Part shown: piece by piece, positions 27,044 to 37,400 of the stretch
Layout of the letters: every line of letters begins with the position of its first letter
Numbering within the stretch: the first letter of the stretch is position 1
Origin: Aquabacterium sp.
Lineage (GTDB): Bacteria > Pseudomonadota > Gammaproteobacteria > Burkholderiales > Burkholderiaceae_C
Length of the DNA stretch: 64,000 bases
Direction: 5' to 3'
Assembly (NCBI RefSeq): GCF_029946005.1
Contig: NZ_JAQSDR010000006.1
Location: forward strand, 310,001-374,000
Notes under the pieces: model-generated
The model's database searches: none
Seen by the model: only the letters and a program-made list of their open reading frames with translations
Told to the model about the DNA's origin: nothing
Position numbers and translations under genes: made by a program

Positions 27044-27736
27044 TCATGCGGCCAGGAATCGGTACAAATTTCGCAACATCGCGGCGGTGGCGCCCCAGAT
27101 GAAATACGGCTCTTCTGCCAGCGTTGACGACCAGGGCATGGCCAGGAACTCGACGGGGGCACCCGCGATGATGATCATGCGCCGCTGGTGGTGCGCGGGG
27201 TTCATCAAGAACCCCAGCGGCACCTCAAAGATGTCATCCACCTCGCCGGGCTGGCGCTCCAGCTTGAGCAGATCGTCGTCCAGGTCCCAGGGCTGCAAGA
27301 GGCCCACCACTGGCGTCACCACGAAGCCCGAGTTGGTGGTGTAGGTGGGCAAGCTGCCCAGCACCTCGACCCGCTCGGGGTGGAGGCCCACTTCTTCGTG
27401 GGCCTCACGCAAAGCCGTGTTCACCGGCGTGATGTCGGCGGGCTCGTGCCGCCCTCCGGGAAAGCTGATCTGCCCCCCATGCGCTTTCAAGTGCATGGAG
27501 CGCTGCGTCAACAGCACAGTGGGTTCCGGGCGCATCACCAAGGGGATGAGCACCGCCGCCGGCCGTGGACTGGCGGGACTGAACCAGCGCTCGATTTCCA
27601 CATCCGGCGTCCACTCCGGCGGGTGCTTGAAGCGCTGGCGCAAGGCGTGCGCGGTGAGGCTCGCGGCGGTCACGGCCGGCAAATGCTGGTCGTATCCGAG
27701 CACTTCAGTGGCTTGAGGGTCAAACGGCAGGACCAT
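27044..27736 (-). CDS. NUDIX hydrolase, CoA pyrophosphatase (NudL) type
   Basis: 230 residues from the ATG at 27736; the longer start at 27778 would lie inside the rplS terminator. The UPF0035-like segment RSMHLKAHGGQISFPGG leads into the Nudix box GGRHEPADITPVNTALREAHEEVG. This arrangement matches NudL (YeaB), which cleaves CoA and its derivatives. It lies downstream of rplS, separated by a terminator. Confidence 0.87.
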   Translation of the reverse strand: MVLPFDPQATEVLGYDQHLPAVTAASLTAHALRQRFKHPPEWTPDVEIERWFSPASPRPAAVLIPLVMRPEPTVLLTQRSMHLKAHGGQISFPGGRHEPADITPVNTALREAHEEVGLHPERVEVLGSLPTYTTNSGFVVTPVVGLLQPWDLDDDLLKLERQPGEVDDIFEVPLGFLMNPAHHQRRMIIIAGAPVEFLAMPWSSTLAEEPYFIWGATAAMLRNLYRFLAA

Positions 27737-27754
27737 GACGAGAGTTTGAAAAGC

Positions 27755-27787
27755 AAAAAACCGCCTGAGCGTGAGCAACAGGCGGTT
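27755..27787 (-). terminator. Rho-independent terminator after rplS
   Basis: On the minus strand AACCGCCTG and CAGGCGGTT arms (27779-27787 and 27759-27767) are separated by an 11-base loop and followed by a run of six Us. It ends the rpsP-rimM-trmD-rplS operon and leads into the NUDIX gene. Confidence 0.88.
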
Positions 27788-27804
27788 GATGGGAGTTGCT
27801 GCGA

Positions 27805-28158
27805 TTAAGCGAGCTTCTCTTTGATCCGAGCCGACTTGCCGCTGCGTTGACGCAGGTAGTACAGCTTGGCACGGCGGACATCGCCGCGGCGCTTGACTTC
27901 GATCGTCGCAATCAGGGGGCTGTACAGCTGGAACGTGCGCTCCACGCCTTCGCCGCTGGAGATCTTGCGCACGATGAAGCTGCTGTTCAGGCCGCGGTTG
28001 CGCTTGGCAATCACGACGCCTTCGTAAGCCTGCACGCGCTTGCGGGTGCCTTCAACGACGTTCACGCTGACCACCACGGTGTCGCCAGGGGCGAACACGG
28101 GGATGGTCTTGTTCAGGCGAGCAATTTCTTCTTGCTCAAGCTGCTGAATCAGATTCAT
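27805..28158 (-). CDS. rplS: 50S ribosomal protein L19
   Basis: 117 residues, the normal L19 length. Sequence features are [39 protein letters not shown], and [20 protein letters not shown]. An AGGAGTTATCC stretch precedes the ATG. It is the last gene of the S16 operon. Confidence 0.97.
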   Translation of the reverse strand: MNLIQQLEQEEIARLNKTIPVFAPGDTVVVSVNVVEGTRKRVQAYEGVVIAKRNRGLNSSFIVRKISSGEGVERTFQLYSPLIATIEVKRRGDVRRAKLYYLRQRSGKSARIKEKLA

Positions 28159-28236
28159 GGATAACTCCTAAGTGATCTTGTCTGCGCTCAGTACGCCATT
28201 ATGGCGGGCCAGATAGAGGATCGGAAAAGACCGCGA

Positions 28237-29004
28237 TTATAGCAGTAAAGTTTTGAGAAAGCGCTCATCTTCTTTGCTGAGCGCGCCAGACTGGCGGGCA
28301 ATCTCGATCAATTCGGGCCTTCTGCGCGCCGTGATCGTCAATTGCTGCTCGCGCCGCCACTTGGCGATGTGGGCGTGGTGACCCGACATCAGTGTTGGCG
28401 GCACGGCCATTTCAATGCCCTCCACCGTCAGCACTTCGGGGCGGCTGTAGTGCGGGCAATCGAGCAAGCCGTCCGAAAAACTGTCTTGCTGGTGCGAGGC
28501 TGCGTCGTTCAGCACGCCGGGCTGCAAACGCGCCACGGCGTCGATCAGCGTCAAGGCGGGCAACTCGCCACCCGATAGCACGTAGTCGCCCAGGCTGATT
28601 TCTTCATCCACGTGAGCATCGATGAAGCGCTGGTCAATGCCTTCGTAGCGACCGCACAGCAGCACAGCGCCAGGGCTTTGCGCCAGCGATTGCACGCGCG
28701 CCTGAGTCAGGGGCTGGCCGGTCGGGCTGAACAGAATCACGGGCAAGGCCTTTTGCAGGCCACTCGCAGCGTGATCGGCCTGGATGGCAGCCAGTGCCTT
28801 GCAAAGGGGCTCGACCAACATGACCATGCCGGGGCCGCCGCCATAAGCGCGGTCGTCCACCCGCCGGTAGGTGTCCTCCGCGAAATCACGAAGTTGCCAC
28901 AGGCGCAGCTCGATCGCCTTGCTGTCAAAAGCACGGCGGTTCACGCCCACCGACTGGAAGGGCGCGAACAATTCGGGAAACAGGGTGATGACGTCAAAGC
29001 GCAC
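28237..29004 (-). CDS. trmD: tRNA (guanine(37)-N(1))-methyltransferase
   Basis: 255 residues from the GTG at 29004 ([14 protein letters not shown]), the conserved N-terminus. A start at 29094 would overlap rimM. The SPOUT trefoil-knot motifs [14 protein letters not shown] and [20 protein letters not shown] are intact. It makes m1G37 and prevents frameshifting. GTG start and a weak AAGG suggest moderate expression. Confidence 0.96.
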   Translation of the reverse strand: MRFDVITLFPELFAPFQSVGVNRRAFDSKAIELRLWQLRDFAEDTYRRVDDRAYGGGPGMVMLVEPLCKALAAIQADHAASGLQKALPVILFSPTGQPLTQARVQSLAQSPGAVLLCGRYEGIDQRFIDAHVDEEISLGDYVLSGGELPALTLIDAVARLQPGVLNDAASHQQDSFSDGLLDCPHYSRPEVLTVEGIEMAVPPTLMSGHHAHIAKWRREQQLTITARRRPELIEIARQSGALSKEDERFLKTLLL

Positions 29005-29020
29005 GAACGTGCCGCCTTGT

Positions 29021-29647
29021 TCAGTAGTCCAGACCCCAATCGGCCACGATGCGCCGATCTTGCAGGCTGACGCTGTCGATGTAGGCCCCGACAAAGGGGA
29101 TCAGGCGCTCGGTATTGGCTTCATCGACGCAACGCAGCACGCTGTGAGCGCCGGTATCGATCAGATCGGCCACGGTGCCCAGGACTTCGTCTTGGCGGTT
29201 CACCACGGTCAGGCCCAGGAGGTCGATCCAGTAGAACTCGTCGGAATCAGGCGTGGGGAATGCGGAGCGCGACACGAACACGCGGGCGCCGCGCAAAGTC
29301 TCGGCACCATTGCGATCGGTGATGCCATCGGCGGTGGCGACGATGGTGTCGCCCTGCTCACGGGCATTTTTGATCTTCAGGGTGCGGGGCGCGCTCAGGC
29401 GGGCCACGGCCGGAGCCGCAGGCTTGGCACCAGGAGGACGCACGGCCACGCCCGGCTGAACCTCAGCAGGACGCAAAAACCAGCGTTTGGTGCAGAACAG
29501 GGCCTGGGGGTCACCCGAAAAAGGCTGGACTTTGAATCCACCCTGGATGCCCCAGGCCTCGCCGATGCGCGCGACTTCTACCGCGTCCTCGGGCCAGGCG
29601 ACATCATCGTCCAGCCCCAAGGAGGGCACAGTCACGCGATCGTTCAT
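29021..29647 (-). CDS. rimM: Ribosome maturation factor RimM
   Basis: 208 residues from the ATG at 29647; a TTG at 29656 overlapping rpsP is possible but less likely. The N-terminal RimM domain holds [20 protein letters not shown], and the PRC-barrel part is [21 protein letters not shown]. It is longer than E. coli RimM (182) because of an inserted Ala/Pro-rich segment around residues 60-90. It acts in 16S 3'-domain assembly, and sits between rpsP and trmD as usual. Confidence 0.94.
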   Translation of the reverse strand: MNDRVTVPSLGLDDDVAWPEDAVEVARIGEAWGIQGGFKVQPFSGDPQALFCTKRWFLRPAEVQPGVAVRPPGAKPAAPAVARLSAPRTLKIKNAREQGDTIVATADGITDRNGAETLRGARVFVSRSAFPTPDSDEFYWIDLLGLTVVNRQDEVLGTVADLIDTGAHSVLRCVDEANTERLIPFVGAYIDSVSLQDRRIVADWGLDY

Positions 29648-29652
29648 GCCAA

Positions 29653-29913
29653 TCAAGCAGCCGCGACGGCCTTGGTCTTGGCTTCGCGGAACAGGCGTTC
29701 CACGGTGGGCGACACTTGTGCGCCGTGGCTCACCCAGTGTTCCACGCGGTCAAAAGCGACGCGCAGCGATTCGGCTTGGCCAGAAGCCACGGGGTTGTAG
29801 AAACCCACGCGCTCCAGGAAGCGGCCGTCACGGCGGTTGCGCTTTTCAGCGGCAACGATGTTGAAAAAGGGGCGCTTCTTGGAGCCACCGCGAGCAAGTC
29901 GAATCACGACCAT
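29653..29913 (-). CDS. rpsP: 30S ribosomal protein S16
   Basis: 86 residues, starting [20 protein letters not shown], which fixes the ATG at 29913; AAGGA lies 7 bases upstream. The core [14 protein letters not shown] is intact. First gene of the S16-RimM-TrmD-L19 operon. Confidence 0.97.
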   Translation of the reverse strand: MVVIRLARGGSKKRPFFNIVAAEKRNRRDGRFLERVGFYNPVASGQAESLRVAFDRVEHWVSHGAQVSPTVERLFREAKTKAVAAA

Positions 29914-30141
29914 GATGTGTCCTTCAAATGAATGGGGCGGCTGCCATTCCCGGGAGACACTCGGGGTCCGGCGACCTGTCGGCCGGCTTGGGGCTTTTTG
30001 CCTTGGGCCGACACCTGATCGTTCCAGCACATTTAGATACGCGCCCTGCCTGGCAGCAAACCGCCGGGCAAAACACATGCTGGAAAACCGAGCATTATAG
30101 TCCGAGCAATTCGTTTTGTGCGCATTCAATGGCGCCGCCCC

Positions 30142-30618
30142 ATGAGCAACACCACCGCCAACGTCCAAAATTACAAGTCCAAGACCCTGGCCACCTGGGT
30201 CACCCTGATCGGCGGGCCGCTGGGATTGCACCGGTTTTACCTCTACGGGTTTGGTGACGTCTGGGGCTGGTTACACCCGATTCCAACCTTGTTGGGCGTG
30301 CTGGGCCTTCAGCGTGTCGAAGAACTGGGCCAGGATGACAAGCTCGCCTGGTTGCTCATTCCCATCCTGGGTTTCATGGTGGCCTACACGATGTTGCAAG
30401 CCATCTACTACGGGCTGATGGCCGATGAGAAATGGCATGCGCGCTTCAACCCGTCCTTGCGCGCAGACCCGAACGCCCCTGCCAGTGGCTGGGCGGCTGT
30501 GATCGGCGTGGTGCTGGCGCTGCTGCTGGGCGCCACCGTGCTGATGGCCACCATCGCGTTCTCAGGCCAGCGTTACTTCGAGTACCAGGTCGATGAAGCG
30601 CTGAAGATCAGTCAGTGA
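30142..30618 (+). CDS. TM2-domain membrane protein
   Basis: 158 residues from the ATG at 30142 ([20 protein letters not shown]); a GTG at 30118 is an alternative start. The TM2 signature is [21 protein letters not shown]. There are three to four hydrophobic segments (about 18-35, 72-95 and 115-142), so it is an inner-membrane protein. It is divergent from rpsP. Function unknown. Confidence 0.82.
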   Translation: MSNTTANVQNYKSKTLATWVTLIGGPLGLHRFYLYGFGDVWGWLHPIPTLLGVLGLQRVEELGQDDKLAWLLIPILGFMVAYTMLQAIYYGLMADEKWHARFNPSLRADPNAPASGWAAVIGVVLALLLGATVLMATIAFSGQRYFEYQVDEALKISQ

Positions 30619-30691
30619 CCGGATTGAGTTCATGCCGCAAGTGCAGGCAAGTGCCGGATAATCGCGCTTTTGCCTTTCCCCACGCTGCGCC

Positions 30692-31810
30692 ATGACTGCT
30701 GAAAATCCGTCCACCCCCCTCACCTACGACCAGGCCGGCGTCAATTACGACCTGATCGACCCGCTGAAGGTGGCCGCGCAACGTGCCGCCGCCCAGACCG
30801 GCGCGCACCTGGCCAGCCATGGTTTCAGCGAAGTGGGCGCCTCGCGCGGCGAATCGGCCTACGTGGTCGATGTGGGCCCGATGTACCTGGCCAGCATCGT
30901 CGAATGCCTGGGCACCAAGCCCCTGGTGGCCGACGACATGGCCAAGCTCACCGGCAAAAGCTACTACGACGGCATCGCCCAGGACACCATCGCGATGGCG
31001 GTGAACGACCTGATCACGGTGGGCGCCACGCCTTTGGTGGTGCAAGCTTACTGGGCCGCAGGCGGCTCGGATTGGTTTGCCGACAAGGTGCGTGCCAATG
31101 CCCTGGTGGCAGGCTGGAAAAAGGCCTGCGACATCTGCAATGTGGCCTGGGGCGGTGGCGAAACGCCCGCACTGGCTGGCATCGTGGCCGATGGCCGGGT
31201 CGACCTGGCCGCGTCCTGCACCGGCATCATCAGCCCCAAGACCCGCCTGTCGGTGGGCGACAAGATGGGCCCCGGCGATACGATCGTGCTGCTGGCTTCC
31301 AGCGGCATCCACGCCAACGGCCTGTCGCTGGCGCGCAAGCTGGCCGAGCGCTTGCCCCAGGGCTACCTGACCGACATCGGCAACGGCGAAAGCTATGGCG
31401 AGGCCTTGCTGGCACCCACCACGCTCTACTCGCCCGTGACCGAGGCCCTGGCCGCCGCAGGCATCAACCCACATTACTGCGCCAACATCACTGGCCACGG
31501 CTGGCGCAAGCTGTTGCGCCACCCCAAGCAACTGACCTACCGCATCACGCAGGTGCCCACCGTGACGCCCGTGCTGGCTTTCATGCAGCGCGAATGCCAG
31601 CTGGACGACCAAGAGGCCTATGGCACCCTGAACATGGGCGCGGGCTTTGCGTTGTACGTGGCAGCGGGCGATGCCCAACGCGTCGTCGAGATCTCGAAAA
31701 CGCTGGGCATTGAGGCGATCATCGCGGGCCGGGTCGAAGAGGGCCCCAAGCAGGTCGTGATCGAACCCTTGAACGTGGTTTACGGCGCGGATGAGCTGCA
31801 ACTGCGCTGA
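30692..31810 (+). CDS. PurM-superfamily (AIR synthase-related) protein
   Basis: 372 residues. The overall order of PurM motifs is recognisable: YDQAGVNYDLIDPLK, MAVNDLITVGATPLVVQAYW, GGGETPAL, LLASSGIHANGLSLARKL, TGHGWRKLLRHPK and GTLNMGAGFALYV. The usual ATP/FGAM-contact segment GTDGVGTK near residue 60 is replaced by YVVDVGPMY. It is therefore a divergent PurM paralogue, either an alternative phosphoribosylformylglycinamidine cyclo-ligase or a related enzyme. A canonical purM outside the window would support the latter. A GATAAT-like -10 lies about 30 bases upstream. Confidence 0.75.
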   Translation: MTAENPSTPLTYDQAGVNYDLIDPLKVAAQRAAAQTGAHLASHGFSEVGASRGESAYVVDVGPMYLASIVECLGTKPLVADDMAKLTGKSYYDGIAQDTIAMAVNDLITVGATPLVVQAYWAAGGSDWFADKVRANALVAGWKKACDICNVAWGGGETPALAGIVADGRVDLAASCTGIISPKTRLSVGDKMGPGDTIVLLASSGIHANGLSLARKLAERLPQGYLTDIGNGESYGEALLAPTTLYSPVTEALAAAGINPHYCANITGHGWRKLLRHPKQLTYRITQVPTVTPVLAFMQRECQLDDQEAYGTLNMGAGFALYVAAGDAQRVVEISKTLGIEAIIAGRVEEGPKQVVIEPLNVVYGADELQLR

Positions 31811-31972
31811 TCAGGCCCCCAGCTAAACTGAGGTTTAGGCCCCGGTTTTGTGTGATCAACCTCGTTACCATTTGCCCAACGGATTGTTCAAACGCTGTCC
31901 GTTCATGACAATAAAGGCATTTGCTCAGGGAACGTCAGGGGTCTCCGCTAGCCGGTTGGAGAAGTTGCAGCC

Positions 31973-32659
31973 GTGCGTGTATTGATCATTGACGACCATC
32001 CTCTCTTCCGAGAGGGTTTGCAGAGTCTGCTGCTCTCGCTGGATGCCAACAACCATGTGGTCCAGGCAGCGAGGGTGGCAGATGCTTGCAAACACCCCAC
32101 CGATGGATTTGACCTGATCCTGCTGGACCTGAACCTGCCCGGTCAGACAAGGCTGGACGCCTTGCGCGAAGTGCGCCAATGGTTTGACTGTGCGTCGGTG
32201 GTCATCATCTCTGCCGACGATGAACTGGACACCATCCAGGCTTGCATCCAAGCGGGAGCTTCCGGCTTCATCCCCAAAGACACCGACTCCGACGTGACCA
32301 TCGAGGCCCTGCGAATCGTGCTGGCCCAGGGCATATACCTGCCGCCCAAGGCGGTGGCCGCGCCACCCTCCAGTCACGACGCAAGCGCGCAGCCGGGTGC
32401 GTCCGTACCGCCCACGGTCACCTTCAGCGACCGGCAACTGGCCGTGCTTCGCAGCCTGCTGCAAGGCAAGTCCAACAAGATCATCGCCCGCGACATCGGC
32501 ATCGCCGAAGGCACGGTCAAGGCGCACCTGTGGGCCGTCTACCAAACGCTGGGCGTGAGCAGCCGTGCCCAGGCCATGTACAAGGCCCATGAATTGGGCC
32601 TCATGCGGCAACTGGACACCTTGCAACGCCCCGCCCCCCGTAAAAAGCGCGACTGGTGA
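31973..32659 (+). CDS. LuxR/NarL-type response regulator
   Basis: 228 residues, GTG start preceded by GGAGAA. Receiver domain: acidic pair Asp7/Asp8, phospho-acceptor Asp52 (LILLDLNLPG), Ser80 and Lys102. The C-terminal LuxR HTH (~147-212) reads SDRQLAVLRSLLQGKSNKII, ARDIGIAEGTVKAHLWAVYQ. Its stop overlaps the hybrid kinase start by one base (TGATG), so the two form a two-component pair. The likely targets are the genes just downstream or its own operon. Confidence 0.93.
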   Translation: MRVLIIDDHPLFREGLQSLLLSLDANNHVVQAARVADACKHPTDGFDLILLDLNLPGQTRLDALREVRQWFDCASVVIISADDELDTIQACIQAGASGFIPKDTDSDVTIEALRIVLAQGIYLPPKAVAAPPSSHDASAQPGASVPPTVTFSDRQLAVLRSLLQGKSNKIIARDIGIAEGTVKAHLWAVYQTLGVSSRAQAMYKAHELGLMRQLDTLQRPAPRKKRDW

Positions 32660-34446
32660 TGATGAACGCGGGTGTGCAAACTCCCACCAATGCGCCCCTG
32701 AGCCCACCCCATTCAGCGGTGCACGAGGTGCTCAGCCTGGTGGCCCGCCAGGTAGGCTTGATACCCTGGCCCGTGTTCCTGGTTGCCGCCCTGATCGCGT
32801 CCATTGCCATGCGCAGCTACCCGGGCTGGCTGGTGAGTGGATGGCTGCTGATGGTTGGGTGCGTGCTGACCCTGCGCTGGCGGCTGTTGACGTTTCCCGC
32901 TGATGATGCCGACGACGAAGCCTTGGCCCCCGAGTTGCGCAAGGCCATCGTTCTGAGTGGTGTCAACGGCCTCACACACGCGATGTGCGTGCTCTTCTTT
33001 CCGCTCATGACCGAGCTGGAAAGGTCGGTGCTGACCATGCTGCTCGCAGGCTTGTCCAGCGGCGCGGTCGGCAGCACGGCCGGGCACCCCGCGATCTATT
33101 CTGCCTATGCTGGGCCGGTCATGGGCGGACTGGCGTTGGCGTGGCTCATCGTGCCATCCAATGCGCAACAGGGCTGGCTGGGCACCTCGATGTCGGTGCT
33201 GATCGTGATGTACTTGCTGGTCCTGATGTCACTGGCGCGGGGCAACCACCAATCCCTGCAACGGGCCGTGGGCCTTCGCCAGAAGGCCTTCCAGCTCAAC
33301 CGTGAACTGCGTGACGCGTTGGAGGCGGCCGAGCATGCCAACATCGCCAAGACACGCTTCCTGGCCTCGGCCAGCCACGACTTGCGCCAACCACTGCACA
33401 CCCTGACGCTGTTCAGCGCCGCCCTGAACACCGAGAATTTGTCCGATCGCGCCCATGAGATCGTGGGCCACATGAACACCGCCATCCGGGCGCTGGGCGA
33501 ACAACTCTCAGGCTTGCTCGACCTGTCAAAGCTGGATGCCGGCATCATCCAGACCCAGGCCTGTGCGATGCACCTGGCGCCCTTGCTCAGGCAGCTGCAC
33601 CACGAGTTCACCCCACTGGCCCACAGCAAAGGCCTGCGCCTGGCGCTGACCTGCCCCGAATCGCTCGGCGTTCACTCTGACGGCGTGCACCTCAGCCGGG
33701 TGGTGCGCAACCTGCTGGACAACGCCATCAAATACTGCGATGCCGGCACGGTCTGGCTGGGCGCCGAAACCTTGCCCGGGCAAGACGGCTTGCCTGGCCG
33801 GGTATTGATCAAGGTGCGGGACACTGGCCGTGGCATCCCAGCTGAACACCACCGCCAGGTGTTCGAAGAGTTTTTCCAACTCGACAATCCGGAACGCGAC
33901 CGCACCAAGGGCCTGGGCCTGGGCCTGTCGATCGTGCAAAGGCTGTCTCAACTGCTGGACATCCGGGTCTCACTGGAATCAGAAATCGGCGTGGGCACCC
34001 AGGTGACCTTGAGCTTGGGCGTGGCCACGTCGGCGCTGCCCCCAAAACCGGCGCATGAAGAGCCGGAAGCCTCCATGCCGATGTGCCACATGCTGGTCAT
34101 TGACGACGAGACCGAAGTGCGCGCGGCCATGAAAGCCTTGCTGACCTCGCGAGGTTGCCGCGTCACCCTGGCGGCCAGCACGGACGAGGCCATCCGCCTG
34201 ATCGCCGAGGACCCGCCGGACATCGCCCTGGTGGACTTCCGCCTGCGCGCCGAAGAAAACGGCATCAGGGCCATCCGCAAGCTCAGGCAACTGCAGCCCA
34301 GCCTGCCCGCCCTGCTGGTGAGCGGCGACACCGCGCCCGATCGCTTGCGGGAAGCCCAAGAAGAAGGCCTGCTTTTGTTGCACAAACCGGTGTCTGCCGA
34401 CACCTTGCTTCAGGCCATTCGGCTGGCGCTTGAGGAAGAAAACTGA
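32659..34446 (+). CDS. Membrane hybrid histidine kinase with C-terminal receiver
   Basis: About 595 residues. Five to six N-terminal transmembrane segments (about 35-52, 57-75, 98-118, 122-160, 172-195) form a sensor with no periplasmic domain of note. The HisKA phospho-acceptor is SHDLRQPLH (His ~240); the ATPase domain has N-box RNLLDNAIKY, DTGRG and GLGLGLS. The receiver has ALVDFRL (Asp ~526) and HKP. The GTG at 32656 is an alternative start. It pairs with the overlapping response regulator, and the next gene starts 3 bases after its stop. Confidence 0.93.
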   Translation: MMNAGVQTPTNAPLSPPHSAVHEVLSLVARQVGLIPWPVFLVAALIASIAMRSYPGWLVSGWLLMVGCVLTLRWRLLTFPADDADDEALAPELRKAIVLSGVNGLTHAMCVLFFPLMTELERSVLTMLLAGLSSGAVGSTAGHPAIYSAYAGPVMGGLALAWLIVPSNAQQGWLGTSMSVLIVMYLLVLMSLARGNHQSLQRAVGLRQKAFQLNRELRDALEAAEHANIAKTRFLASASHDLRQPLHTLTLFSAALNTENLSDRAHEIVGHMNTAIRALGEQLSGLLDLSKLDAGIIQTQACAMHLAPLLRQLHHEFTPLAHSKGLRLALTCPESLGVHSDGVHLSRVVRNLLDNAIKYCDAGTVWLGAETLPGQDGLPGRVLIKVRDTGRGIPAEHHRQVFEEFFQLDNPERDRTKGLGLGLSIVQRLSQLLDIRVSLESEIGVGTQVTLSLGVATSALPPKPAHEEPEASMPMCHMLVIDDETEVRAAMKALLTSRGCRVTLAASTDEAIRLIAEDPPDIALVDFRLRAEENGIRAIRKLRQLQPSLPALLVSGDTAPDRLREAQEEGLLLLHKPVSADTLLQAIRLALEEEN

Positions 34447-34448
34447 CC

Positions 34449-37400
34449 ATGCCCCCAGACGCCGCCGAACATCTTTTTTCCATGGGATTGGAATCACTGA
34501 TGGCCCGGCATGAGGGCATCAGGGTTGAAGGGGCCAAATCCTCGGCGGAACGATTTGACTGCGATGTTCTGATCGTGGGCAGTGGCTATGGCGCCGCCGT
34601 GACCGCAGATGCCCTGGCCGGCGTGCTCGATGGCCGCACCGGCCAAGCCAGCCGGGTGTGGGTGCTGGAGCGCGGCCAGCACTACGTGCAAGGCAGCTTT
34701 CCCGCTCGGCTGGCCGAACTGCCAGGCCACGTGCGCTTCACCACACCCGACAACACAACAGCGCAAGGGGTGCGCACGGGCCTGTTCGACGTGCGGGTGG
34801 GGCCCGATGTGTGCGCCGTGGTGGCCAACGGCCTGGGTGGCGGCTCGCTGATCAATGCCGGGGTGATGGCCATGCCCGAGCCTCAGGTGTTCGAGCAAGC
34901 TGCCTGGCCGGATGCCTTGCGTCAAGACGCAGCGTTGCTGCGCGAACTGGCACAAGGCTTGTCCACACGGCTGGGCGCACAAACCTGCCCTCCGGACCAG
35001 CCAAGACTGGCCAAGCACGCCGCGCTTGAAGAACTCGCCGGTGCATTGCCCGGGCATGGCGGCACGTTCAAATCGTTGCCCATCACCGTGGACTGGTCAA
35101 GCTGCCAACGCTGCGGTGACTGCGCCACCGGCTGCAACCACAACGCCAAACGATCGCTGGACAAGACCTTGCTGGCCTCGGCGCGGCGGCGAGGCGCGAG
35201 CTTGGTCACCGGTGCCAGCGTGCAACGTTTGGAGGCGCTGTCGGGTGGTCGGTGGCGGGTCTGGATCGAACACACCAACCCCTTGCTCGCGGCGCAAACC
35301 GACCAGGCGTTCACCGTTCGGGCCAGGCGGGTGGTGCTGGCCGCGGGCACTTTCGGTTCCACCGAAATCCTCATGCGCTCACGGGCCCACGGGCTGCCAA
35401 CCTCGGGCCGCCTGGGCGAGCACTTTTCAAGCAATGGGATGTGCTCGCCGCCGTGTACGGGCAGGCCTCGCCGGTCAATGCGGTGGCCGATGAGCACCAG
35501 GCCTCTGGCGAACGCGAGGTGGGCCCCACCATCACGGCGATGGTCGATCTGCGCCAGGCCAACCTAGCCGGTCAAGCCACGGCGCCCGGCCTGGGCCACG
35601 TGGTTCAGGAGCTGGCCGTGCCCGGGCCCCTCAAGCAGCTTTTCGCAGAGCTGTTCACCACCGCCAAGGCCCTGCACGATCTGGCCCGCTTCGACCTGAC
35701 CCGCCACCAGCCACACGACGACGACCCCCTGGTGTTGCGGGAGCAGCAACTCCGGCACACCCAGGTTCTGGCGATCATTGGTCACGACAGTGCCAACGGC
35801 CACCTTCGCCCGCCCGACCTCATCGACTGGAAAGACCCGAGCCGTGGCGAAGGGCTGCTCACCGTGTCCTGGCCAGAGCTGAAGGAAGACCCGCGCCCCG
35901 ATCAGCAACTGGCGGCGCTGCGCCAATGGTGCGAGGCCTCTGACCACCCCCTCGGCCAGGTGCTCCCCATGCCGTTGTGGCAACCCCTGCCCGCCAGCAT
36001 GCGCGCCTTGACCGGCGATCAAAAAGGCCCGGCCGTGAGCACCCACCCGCTGGGCGGCTGTGCCATGGGCGCTTCGGGCACCCATGGCGCGGTCAACCAC
36101 CTGGGTCAGGTTTTTCAGGGGCAGGGCACCGACGTGCACCCGGACCTCGTCGTGCTAGACGGCTCGATCATCCCCACCTCACTGGGCATCAACCCGGCCT
36201 TGACGATCGCCACCGTGGCTCAACGGGCCATCGATCGGCTTCGCGTTTTGTGGCGACTCACCGACGCAGACCCCACCCCTCCTACCCCCGTGACCGCGCC
36301 GCGCGTCTACCGTCAGCCATCGACCTTGTACGCCACCGCCGCGCGCCAACGCATCCCCACGACCATTGAAGTCACCGAGCAGCTGCATGCTTGGGTGAAC
36401 CCCGACGACTGGACACACGCCCTATGGCCCGAAGGACACCGCTTGGCTTTGCGGCTGACCTTGCGCTTTCAGCCGGTGGAGGCCCTTGCCCTGCTGAAGC
36501 CGAACCCCGATGCCCGCACCCTGCGCCTGGACCCGCAGCACAGCCGACTGGAATTTGCCCTGATCAACGGCCAGGAGTCGCGCGTGGGATCGGCTTTCGA
36601 ACGGGGCGAGGTGGTGTTGACGGCACCCTTGTCGGGCCAATTGCGCTTCATGTACCGCGAGGCCTCGACAGCCTGGCAGCGCGCCACGCGCGCGGGCTGG
36701 GCCTGGCTCATCAACCGGGGCCTGCGGGACACCGTGCTTCACCTGTTGGGCCGGGATTCGCCATCTTCATCGTCCGCCCATCTGAGCACGGCTGAACGGC
36801 TCCGCGGGCTGCTTCAACTGGCCACCCGGGCCGGTGAGGTGCGCCGCTTTGACTACAGCTTGCGCACACTCAACGCCACAGCGCAAAGCCAGGCCCCCTG
36901 GGTCCTGCAGCTCCAGCAAGCTTGGCAAGGCCAGGACCTGGCGGGCCACAAACGCCTCACCTATGCACGGCGTGGCAACCCCTGGACACAGCTGATGAGC
37001 ATGCGCCTGACCCAGCACCCGGGGCGCCCCGCCTGGTCCAACGCCGACATCCCGATGCAGGTGAACCTGTCGTACTTCGCAGAGCAAGGCGTGCCTTTGC
37101 TGCGATTGCTGCGCTTTGACACCATGCCCGACGCCCTGGCCGACCTGGGCAGCCTGGCGGCCTGGGTCTCGCGCGTGCTGCTGCACACCCATGTGTGGAC
37201 CTTCCGCAAGCCCGACACACCGCCATCGCGCCCGGTCCACCGGCTGCCCGGTCCCATCCCCGACCTCCCAGCGCCGGAGATCATCGACCTGGACGTGGGA
37301 CCAGCTGCGGTGCGCATCCGGCTCACACGGTACGCCCGGCACCACAGCCGTCCGGTGCTGATGATCCACGGCTACAGCGCCAGCGGCACCACCTTTGCCC

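Noticed and set aside
35427-35445. Programmed -1 frameshift in the GMC fusion
   Set aside because: No XXXYYYZ slippery heptamer in the right frame and no evident downstream pseudoknot; a one-base deletion explains the data better.
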